Positions 37,189 to 45,695 of a stretch of 64,000 bases of DNA are shown piece by piece. The notes below the pieces were generated by a model. The model was not told the DNA's origin and did no database searches. It saw only the letters and a list, made by a program, of their open reading frames with translations. Source of the stretch: Candidatus Caccousia avicola (GTDB lineage Bacteria > Bacillota > Clostridia > Oscillospirales > Acutalibacteraceae); assembly GCA_018712435.1 (NCBI GenBank), contig DVGZ01000073.1:1-64000 (forward strand), read 5' to 3'. Made by a program: the position numbers and the translations under genes. How positions within the stretch are numbered: position 1 is the first letter of the stretch; the number at the start of each line of letters is the position of its first letter.

Positions 37189-39840
37189 ATGAAACGAAAA
37201 AGAATCCTTTTATCGCTCGCCCTCGTTCTGGTGGCTGCCATCGGGACGCTGACCGTCCTGGTGCGGGCTGTCTGGAATGAGGAGGAGGCCGTCCATGTCA
37301 CGCCCTCCGAGATAGAGGACTCCACGCTTGCGATTGGAACGCATTTGATCCATCTGTCCGCCCTGACGGATGAGCTGTATGAGATCGCCTCCGATTCCGC
37401 GGAGGAATCCGGGCAGGGGGAAATTTATTACAAATCGGAGCTTTCGGGCGGAACGTGGTTCAACATCACGACAGCCTCGTCCCTGGAGGATATCACCACG
37501 GGCGGCACGCCGGTACAGGATTCCGTGATTGAGGAGCTTTTCTTCACCCATCACACCAAGTCCGACGGCGTCACCTACGATCTGCGGACCGGCCAGCCCG
37601 TCAATCCGTATGACATCGTGGATCCGTATGACATTGAATCGCTGGAAGAGCTGATGCCGCTCAAAAACCAGTATGAGATCATCAAGGAATTGCAGGGCGA
37701 AAGCCAGGCGGGCAAGGATAAGGTCGCCCGGATTGAGGAAATCCTGTCGACCGAGGTAAAGAACGATACCACAAACGAGTGTGATACCAACCTCACGGCG
37801 CTTCAACGGTACTGCGACGTGCTTTCCCAAAACAATGCCCCCGCCGAGCAGATCAGCGAGGTGCAGTCCGTGATGAGCGCCGTTGACGCCACCCGGCGCG
37901 CGGAGGTGTTCACCACGCTGGAAACCGTTCTGAACGAGTACGCGCAGGAGCTGTCCAGCATCCAGGACACCACGACCACGACGGAGGGCGAGGACGGCGA
38001 GGAGGGCACGACCGAGACGCAGGAGGGCCGCGCGCCCGACACGGAGCTGCAATCCGCCGTCAACGACAGCCTTTCCAATGTGCAGTCGTCGCTGGTGGAG
38101 CAGCAGGGAAAGATGCTCGCGGAGGGCACGACGGTCATGTCGGCTCTGCGGTATGAGTATTCCCAGCAGCTGATTTCGAGCGCACAGGCAGGCAACGACG
38201 CGGCCTGCGATACCGCTGTGGCTTCGCTCATTCATCTGACGAACATTTCGTCCAGCATCGTGGCCGATAAGGAGGGCGAGCTTGCCCTGCTCAACGACAC
38301 GGTGGTGCCGAGAGCCGAGCAGGCGTACCGGAACGGTCTGCGCGCGGGCGTGAGCACTGATTATGTGCAGGCGGCCGCTTCCAATTCCTCGTCGGCGCTG
38401 CTGAATAATCTGATCAGCACCAACGCGAGCACGGTCAACACCTACCGCAACGAGCTGGAATCGTACATCACGGCGGTGGTCCTTCGTCTCTCCAACAGCG
38501 ATGGAACGGATTACCTGAACCAGCGTCTGGAGGATGCCCAGAACTTCTACGACGACGTTCCGAACGATGATTTTTCGGAAAGCGTCCGGGAGACGGTGGA
38601 CAGCCACATCGAGTTTTTGACGAATAAGATCCGCGAGCTGGAGCTGGCGGCGGGCGGCAACGAGCTGGATCAGCTCATCGCCGAAAAGCAGTCGCTGCAA
38701 ACGGATTACATGGCGGCGCTGGATAACAACGATCTCACCGGAGCCAAGGCGATTGAGGAGCAGATTTCCGCGCTGGACGACCAGATCGCGCAGCAGCAGG
38801 CCCAGCAGGCGGATGAACTCAACGCGGCGCAGTCGAAGCTCTCCGATTTGGAGGATCAGCTGGCAAATGCCCAGGCGGGCAGCAGCGAAGCCGCCGATCT
38901 GGAAAAGCAGATCGCGGCGCAGAAGGCGGAGATTTCCGCACTGGAATCCAGTATGTCGGACGGCTCCCTCGGCGAGCTGGTCGCCACACTCAAAGCGGAA
39001 TGTCTCTCCATCATCGGGAATTCGTCCTCCGGCGATCCGGAGCGCAATACGCTGAAAAACGACATTGACACGCTGGTTTCTCTGCTGGATCAGAATGTCA
39101 AGCTGGTGTTCCCCGCTTTGCAGGAGATCCACGAGGCGATGACCACGGAACGCGATCTCAACGGGGACAGCTCCTATGGGGATGAAATCACGACAGTGGA
39201 GGACGCGATCCTCGGCAGCAAGGCTCTCTATGACGCGGCGCTCTCCGGTTCCCTCTCCGCGGATCAGCTTCAGGAGATCGCGGACGCGTTCCTTACCGGA
39301 GAAGGCGGTTTGCTGGATGCGGGAGAAACGGATCTGTCCAGCCTTTCCGATTGGGGGAAGAATTGTGTCTATCTGCTGGCCTTGCAGCGGTATTACGACG
39401 CGACGCAGGGCAGCGCGGCTTTGCAGCTTCTCGGCTCTGTCTCGCAGCAGCAGATGAACCTCGGCAGCCCGCTCGTCTTTGTGCAGGCGCAGGATCCCTC
39501 CATGGAGTATCTTCCGGTGAAAACCGCCGCGCAGGCCGCCAATCTGCGGTATGTGTGGAATCAGAACAAGAGCCAGGGAACGCTGGCAAAGGGAAGCCTG
39601 TATTACACGTTTGCCGCCTATTCGGATCTGGTGCAGAAGGGGAAGGACGAGGAAAGCTACGAGCGCATGACCAAAGCGGCCAGATTGGAAAACGGGACGC
39701 TCTATCTTCCCGAGGATTACACGCTCAGCACCTTTTCGGTGGAGGCGCAGTACCTCTCCGGCACCTCCTACGGTGTCGTGGTGCGGGAGGATCTTTCGCT
39801 TCTGGCGGATGAGCTGTGCTCCCGCTTTTTGGCAGCCTGA
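37189..39840 (+). CDS. Large secreted/anchored coiled-coil protein
   Basis: N-terminal TM/signal MKRKRILLSLALVLVAAIGTLTVLVRAVW; long heptad-rich region EEQISALDDQIAQQQAQQADELNAAQSKLSDLEDQLANAQAG. Confidence 0.65.
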   Translation: MKRKRILLSLALVLVAAIGTLTVLVRAVWNEEEAVHVTPSEIEDSTLAIGTHLIHLSALTDELYEIASDSAEESGQGEIYYKSELSGGTWFNITTASSLEDITTGGTPVQDSVIEELFFTHHTKSDGVTYDLRTGQPVNPYDIVDPYDIESLEELMPLKNQYEIIKELQGESQAGKDKVARIEEILSTEVKNDTTNECDTNLTALQRYCDVLSQNNAPAEQISEVQSVMSAVDATRRAEVFTTLETVLNEYAQELSSIQDTTTTTEGEDGEEGTTETQEGRAPDTELQSAVNDSLSNVQSSLVEQQGKMLAEGTTVMSALRYEYSQQLISSAQAGNDAACDTAVASLIHLTNISSSIVADKEGELALLNDTVVPRAEQAYRNGLRAGVSTDYVQAAASNSSSALLNNLISTNASTVNTYRNELESYITAVVLRLSNSDGTDYLNQRLEDAQNFYDDVPNDDFSESVRETVDSHIEFLTNKIRELELAAGGNELDQLIAEKQSLQTDYMAALDNNDLTGAKAIEEQISALDDQIAQQQAQQADELNAAQSKLSDLEDQLANAQAGSSEAADLEKQIAAQKAEISALESSMSDGSLGELVATLKAECLSIIGNSSSGDPERNTLKNDIDTLVSLLDQNVKLVFPALQEIHEAMTTERDLNGDSSYGDEITTVEDAILGSKALYDAALSGSLSADQLQEIADAFLTGEGGLLDAGETDLSSLSDWGKNCVYLLALQRYYDATQGSAALQLLGSVSQQQMNLGSPLVFVQAQDPSMEYLPVKTAAQAANLRYVWNQNKSQGTLAKGSLYYTFAAYSDLVQKGKDEESYERMTKAARLENGTLYLPEDYTLSTFSVEAQYLSGTSYGVVVREDLSLLADELCSRFLAA

Positions 39841-39858
39841 GAAAGGGAGGGACCAGTA

Positions 39859-40452
39859 TTGGCCGATTATCCGATTATTTCCGACGTTTCGTCGTATCTG
39901 GTGAAGCTGCTCCGCAGAAAAATGTGCCCGGAGCCGATCCCTTCGCCAAACAATATTGAGGTTTCGTCTCCGGCGGAGCAGGACGTGGACTACATCCTGG
40001 GCCTGTACCTGTATGATATCCGGGCGGAGGGCGAGATCTCCGTGCCGCCCCTGATGAATACGGGAAAAACACGCCTGGCGCCGCCGCCGAAGCCGTACAG
40101 CCTGTACTATATGCTGTTTATCAACGGATCGTCGCAGATGGGCCTGAAGGCGCACGACATCCAGAAAATCATCGGGCGCGCGGCGCAGGTGATCAACGAC
40201 GGAAACGTCGTGTATCCCAACGAGCTGCAAACCTGGCTGGAATCGCGGGAAGCGCCGATCATCATCACCCCCTCCAAGCTTTCGCTGGAGGATAAGGTGC
40301 GTGTGTGGTCCGCGATCAACAAGCCCTACCAGGTCAGCCTGTTCTATAAAGCGGCCCCGATCCTGCTCTCGAGCGAGATCCTGATCGACGCGCCTCGCGT
40401 CACGCAGGCCGAATTTTCGCTGCATCTTACCGGCGAAAACAAGGAGGGATAG
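39859..40452 (+). CDS. DUF4255 domain protein (CIS tail terminator/cap, Afp16-like)
   Basis: MADYPIISDVSSYLVKLLRRKM...YILGLYLYDIRAEGEI...SLYYMLFINGSSQMGLKAHDIQKIIGRA. Confidence 0.88.
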   Translation: MADYPIISDVSSYLVKLLRRKMCPEPIPSPNNIEVSSPAEQDVDYILGLYLYDIRAEGEISVPPLMNTGKTRLAPPPKPYSLYYMLFINGSSQMGLKAHDIQKIIGRAAQVINDGNVVYPNELQTWLESREAPIIITPSKLSLEDKVRVWSAINKPYQVSLFYKAAPILLSSEILIDAPRVTQAEFSLHLTGENKEG

Positions 40453-40455
40453 CCC

Positions 40456-41259
40456 ATGGCGGACCATACGGTGATCCGGCATCAGCTGGATCTGGTGCTC
40501 CACCTGGTGGACACCACGACGGGATCCCTGCTCACCGGTGTGGGCGTGCGATTTTTCTGCGGCGGCAAGCCGCTGCATTTTCTGAGCAAGGGCGACGGCC
40601 ACCTGCTTCTCATGGGGCGGGGGCGCGAGGATTTCCGCCTGACGGTGGAGCTGCGCGGCTATCTGCCGCGCACGATCGACGTGCGGTATGAGGAGCTTTC
40701 CGAAAAAATGCCGCTGATCGAGCTTCCCATGATCCCGGACGGCAGCGCCCCGGCGCTGGTGCAGTATGTGGATTTGGAAGGGAAGCTGGAGGGCCTTTCC
40801 GCTCTGGACGCCGTTTGGCTGGGGGACCGCAGCTGCATGATCCGCGATTTCAATGCGAAAAAGAAATCGCTGACGGTGTTTAACCCCTACCGCCTTTTGC
40901 TGGATCGCGTTTTCTATGCGCTGGTAAACCCACAGGAACAGGTTTACGAGCCGCTGGAAATAGAAGAAAGAATTTCCGATACGCAGTTTCTTCTGAAACA
41001 TGGGCTGAGCATGGAGTATGGAAGCAATTTCCCGATTGCCCGGCGTGTTTTCGGCCTTGTCAGGGAGGACGGCTCCTATCTGCTCCGGCTTGCCGATCGC
41101 GGGGGAGAATCCCGCTGGCTTGTCCGGTGTGTCATGGGGGAAACGGAGTGGTTCCAGGCGGTGGACGTGAAGGCCCCGCAGGAGTCCCCGCTTTCGCCGC
41201 CGCAGCAGGAGCCTGACTCCGAACCCCAGGAGGAGCCTGCCGGGAAGGGAGGAATGTAA
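40456..41259 (+). CDS. CIS-associated hypothetical protein
   Basis: MADHTVIRHQLDLVLHLVDTTTGSLLTGVGVRFFCGGKPLHFLSKGDGHLLLMG; Pro-rich acidic C-terminus. Confidence 0.6.
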   Translation: MADHTVIRHQLDLVLHLVDTTTGSLLTGVGVRFFCGGKPLHFLSKGDGHLLLMGRGREDFRLTVELRGYLPRTIDVRYEELSEKMPLIELPMIPDGSAPALVQYVDLEGKLEGLSALDAVWLGDRSCMIRDFNAKKKSLTVFNPYRLLLDRVFYALVNPQEQVYEPLEIEERISDTQFLLKHGLSMEYGSNFPIARRVFGLVREDGSYLLRLADRGGESRWLVRCVMGETEWFQAVDVKAPQESPLSPPQQEPDSEPQEEPAGKGGM

Positions 41260-41643
41260 ATGGGTTTTCCTGTTGTCTCGGGCGCATCCCTCATGTGCAC
41301 GATGGGAATGTCGCCGGGTCAACTGATGGTTACCTCGCAGCTTACCGTTTTGATGGATGGAAAGCCTGCCGCTACCATTCAGGATGCGGCTCCCATCACA
41401 AATGTGGGGCCCTGTGGGATGTGCACATCCCTGATGAACCCGACGGTTGCTTCCGCCACGGCGGCGGCGCTGGGGGTTCTGACCCCAATGCCCTGCGTTC
41501 CCGCTCCCATGGGGATCTGGACCTGCAGCCCGGGGCCGCTGATCGGCGGGATTCCCGCGCTGGTCAACGACGGAAAGCTGATGTGCTCCTATGGCGGCGC
41601 TATCAGCATCACCATGCCGGGACAGGCGACGATCCTGACCTGA
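41260..41643 (+). CDS. DUF4280 PAAR-like spike tip protein
   Basis: VVSGASLMCTMGMSPGQLMVTSQLTVLMDGKPAATIQDAAPITNVGPCGMCTSLMNPTV...MPCVPAPMGIWTCSPGP. Confidence 0.9.
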   Translation: MGFPVVSGASLMCTMGMSPGQLMVTSQLTVLMDGKPAATIQDAAPITNVGPCGMCTSLMNPTVASATAAALGVLTPMPCVPAPMGIWTCSPGPLIGGIPALVNDGKLMCSYGGAISITMPGQATILT

Positions 41644-41723
41644 GCCGGTTCCCGTCTGCCGGGACGCGCTTCGTCCCATCGCGTTTGTGTTCCATTTAAA
41701 ATTCAAAATAAATGAGAAATCTG

Positions 41724-41769
41724 AAAGGAGGGCGGTTTTGAGGCTTCCTCAAAACCAAACAAAATTATG
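41724..41769 (+). promoter_or_regulatory. Strong SD separated from sheath ATG by a perfect hairpin
   Basis: AAAGGAGG (41724-41731); stem ggttttgagg/cctcaaaacc (41734-41743/41747-41756, 3-nt loop); ATG 41767. Confidence 0.75.
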
Positions 41770-43473
41770 GCTGAGTATTTTTCTCCCGGTGTGTATGTCG
41801 AGGAATTTGAATCTTCCCCCCGCGCAATCGAAGGAGTAGGAACCAGCACGGGCGGCTTTGTCGGCATGGCCGTGAAGGGCCCGACCATCGGCGCGCCGAG
41901 CCTTGTGACGAGCTTCGCTGACTTCCAGCGCCAGTTCGGCGGTTTCCTCTCCGAGTTCACGCACGGCGAGTACCGCTATCTCGCGTACAGCGTGGAGCAG
42001 TTCTTCATCAACGGCGGCACCCGCTGCTACATCAGCCGCGTCGTGCCGGAGGACGCCGCGATTGCGACGGCCAAGTCCGGGATCCTGTCCATGCGTGCGG
42101 CCAACGAAGGAAAGTGGGGCAACCGCATCCAGGTTTCCCTTCTGTCCACCAACCGCAGAAAGATGCAGCTCGTGAAGAAGCAGAGCGACACGGCGTACAC
42201 GGCGAAATCCGTGGAGGGCTTCCGCGAGGGCGATCTCGTCGAGTTTGCGGGCGACATGAACCGCATTGCCTCTATCTTTGAGAACACCGTCACCTTCGAG
42301 AAGAAGTTCTCCGCCGATCCGGTGGACGCGGCTATCGTCCCGAAAAAGGTTCTGTATTCTGTGGAGATGGATGTCACCATCCGCTGCGACGGCGACGCGG
42401 AGACCTTCTCCGGCGTGACGCTCAACCCGACCTCCCCGGCGTATCTGGGCCGCAAGCTGTCCGGCAGCCGTCTGGTGGCCGCGACGGTGGAGCCGAGCAA
42501 CGCGCTGGAGAATCCGGTTTCCGTGATTCTCGGCAAGGGCGCTCTCTCCGGCACCATCTCCTTCGCGGGCGGCAGCGACGGCACCATGGAAGCCGTCAAC
42601 GCGGGCGTGTTCATCGGTGAGGACAACGGCCCCGGCCAGCGCACCGGCATCCAGGCTTTCCTGGAGAACGATGTGGCCAGCATCATCGCGGTGCCCGGCG
42701 TCACGATCCCGGAGGTTGTGGTCGCGCTGATCAGCCACTGCGAGAACACGAAGAACCGCTTTGCCGTTCTCGACATTCCGCAGGAGCTGCGCAAGACCAA
42801 CGACATCATCGAATACCGCAACATGGTCGACAGCACCTATGCCGCCATGTACCATCCGTGGATCCAGGTGTATGACCGCGTAGCCAAGAAGCCCACCTTT
42901 ATTCCGCCGAGCGGAGCCGTGATGGGCGTGTATTCCCGCACGGACGTGAGCCGCGGCGTGCACAAGGCTCCCGCCAACGAGACGATCGCCTGCACCGGCC
43001 TTTCCGTCAACTACACCACCGGCGAGCAGGATATCCTCAATCCCGCGGGCGTCAACCTCATCCGCGCGCTGCCGGGCCAGGGCATCCGCATCTGGGGCGC
43101 CCGTACCGCCAGCAGCAACAGCGCCTTCAAGTACATCAACGTGCGCCGTCTGTTCATCTTCGTGGAGCAGTCGATCCGCGTTTCCACCAACTGGGTGGTG
43201 TTCGAGCCCAACAATTCCTCGCTGTGGGCGCGTGTGCAGATGACGGTCTCCTCCTTCCTCGAGTCCCTCTTCCGCGCCGGTATGCTGGCGGGCGAGACGC
43301 CGGCCGAGGCCTACTATGTGAACATCGGAACGTCGACCATGAGCCAGGACGACATCATGAACGGCCGTCTGATCTGCGAGATCGGCATCGCGCCGAGCCG
43401 TCCGGCCGAGTTTGTCATCTTCCGTGTGACGCAGTTCACCGCCGGAGCCGGCGGAGAGGCTGCCGCAGAATAA
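41767..43473 (+). CDS. Contractile tail sheath protein
   Basis: MAEYFSPGVYVEEFESSPRAIEGVGTSTGGFVGMAVKGP; C-terminal GIRIWGARTASSNSAFKYINVRRLFIFVEQSIRVSTNWVVFEPN. Confidence 0.97.
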   Translation: MAEYFSPGVYVEEFESSPRAIEGVGTSTGGFVGMAVKGPTIGAPSLVTSFADFQRQFGGFLSEFTHGEYRYLAYSVEQFFINGGTRCYISRVVPEDAAIATAKSGILSMRAANEGKWGNRIQVSLLSTNRRKMQLVKKQSDTAYTAKSVEGFREGDLVEFAGDMNRIASIFENTVTFEKKFSADPVDAAIVPKKVLYSVEMDVTIRCDGDAETFSGVTLNPTSPAYLGRKLSGSRLVAATVEPSNALENPVSVILGKGALSGTISFAGGSDGTMEAVNAGVFIGEDNGPGQRTGIQAFLENDVASIIAVPGVTIPEVVVALISHCENTKNRFAVLDIPQELRKTNDIIEYRNMVDSTYAAMYHPWIQVYDRVAKKPTFIPPSGAVMGVYSRTDVSRGVHKAPANETIACTGLSVNYTTGEQDILNPAGVNLIRALPGQGIRIWGARTASSNSAFKYINVRRLFIFVEQSIRVSTNWVVFEPNNSSLWARVQMTVSSFLESLFRAGMLAGETPAEAYYVNIGTSTMSQDDIMNGRLICEIGIAPSRPAEFVIFRVTQFTAGAGGEAAAE

Positions 43474-43562
43474 TGTCCGCAGAGACGCCCGCGCCGGCCG
43501 GAAGCGGCCCGCGCGGAACCGTCTTGGAGCTTACCTGATTTCAATAAAAGGAGAATGAAAAG

Positions 43563-44057
43563 ATGGCTGATAAAACTTCGGGGAGCCTGTATTACCCCTT
43601 AACTAAAATGAACTTCCTCGTCACGGTCGACTCCGTGAGCGGCGTGGCCGCCTTCAACGAGGTAACCGGCGTGGAAGCCACCGTCGACGTGATCGAGTTC
43701 CGTCAGGGCAACTCCAACAGCCTCGCGCCCGTTAAGATTCCGGGCCTTGTCAAGCACGGCAACGTGACGCTGAAGTTCGGCTATACGCGCAACAACGCGT
43801 TCAAGGATTGGCTGAAAAAGTGCGTGACGGAGCGCCGCGGTGAGGATGCCCGCTCCAATGTGACCATCGAGCTGATCAACATTCAGGAGGGATCTCCCCA
43901 ATCGCTGGTGGAGACGACGGTCGACTCCTCTCTGACGTGGCAGCTCACCAATGCCTGGGTCTGCAAGTACACGGCTCCCGACCTGAACGCCTCCACGAGC
44001 GAGGTCGCGATCGAGTCTGTGGAAATCGCGTATGAGGAACTGGTGATCCCGAACTGA
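43563..44057 (+). CDS. Contractile tail tube protein
   Basis: YYPLTKMNFLVTVDSVSGVAAFNEVTGVEATVDVIEFRQGNSNSLAPVKIPGLVKHGNVTLKFGYT. Confidence 0.95.
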   Translation: MADKTSGSLYYPLTKMNFLVTVDSVSGVAAFNEVTGVEATVDVIEFRQGNSNSLAPVKIPGLVKHGNVTLKFGYTRNNAFKDWLKKCVTERRGEDARSNVTIELINIQEGSPQSLVETTVDSSLTWQLTNAWVCKYTAPDLNASTSEVAIESVEIAYEELVIPN

Positions 44058-44071
44058 TAGCGATGCCGGTG

Positions 44072-44098
44072 CTGCCGGAGGATTCTGTCCTCCGGCAG
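44072..44098 (+). other. Perfect hairpin after the tube gene (possible attenuator or processing site)
   Basis: ctgccggagga-ttctg-tcctccggcag, 11-bp perfect stem, followed by attccggtttt. Confidence 0.75.
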
Positions 44099-44126
44099 AT
44101 TCCGGTTTTCATTCCGGAGGTAGCAT

Positions 44127-44489
44127 ATGATAACAGAGTATGAGTTTGAATTGCCGCGCGGCTATGTGGATTCCAACGGAGACGTCCACAAGCGTGGAAA
44201 GATGCGTCTGGCGACGGCGGGAGACGAGATCAGCGCCACACGGGATCCCCGTGTGCTGAGCAACCCTTCCTATCTGACCGTGGTGGTGCTTGCCAAGGTG
44301 ATCACCGAGCTGGAGGGGATGCCCACCATCGTGCCGAATATCGTGGAGCGTTTTTTCACGGCGGATCTGGCGTTTTTGCAGGATATGTACCAGCGGATCA
44401 ACGATATTGAGCCGCCGACGATGAAGGTTGTCTGTCCCAAATGCGGTGAAATTCACGAGGTGCCGATAAATTTTACGCGAGAGGGATAA
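44127..44489 (+). CDS. Phage/CIS tail-assembly protein with zinc-ribbon-like CPKCG motif
   Basis: MITEYEFELPRGYVDSNGDVHKRGKMRLATAGDEI...MKVVCPKCGEIHEVPINFTREG. Confidence 0.75.
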   Translation: MITEYEFELPRGYVDSNGDVHKRGKMRLATAGDEISATRDPRVLSNPSYLTVVVLAKVITELEGMPTIVPNIVERFFTADLAFLQDMYQRINDIEPPTMKVVCPKCGEIHEVPINFTREG

Positions 44490-44491
44490 CG

Positions 44492-44701
44492 CTGTATCCG
44501 GAAAAGGAGCTGTATCGGGAAATGTCCTTTATCTCCTATTACTTCCACTGGGGGGAGAAGGATGTGATGGAGCTTCCTCACGCCAGCCGCAGACGCTGGT
44601 GTGAGGAAATTTCCTCCATTAACAGCAGCCTCAATCCCTCGGAAAGCAAGCCCAAGGAGAAAAGCATTTTTGAGCTCGGCAAATCAGCGCGCCGTCTGTA
44701 A
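44492..44701 (+). CDS. DUF6760-like small CIS protein (not in supplied ORF track; -1 frame relative to the upstream gene, start codon unclear)
   Basis: LYPEKELYREMSFISYYFHWGEKDVMELPHASRRRWCEEISSINSSLNPSESKPKEKSIFELGKSARRL*; first ATG in frame is 44522. Confidence 0.7.
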   Translation: MYPEKELYREMSFISYYFHWGEKDVMELPHASRRRWCEEISSINSSLNPSESKPKEKSIFELGKSARRL

Positions 44702-44725
44702 GGCGGGTTGGCAGGAGGTTGTACG

Positions 44726-45658
<933 letters not shown>

Positions 45659-45695
45659 CCCCCACGAATGACGGAGAAAGGAGGAGAGCTGTCCC

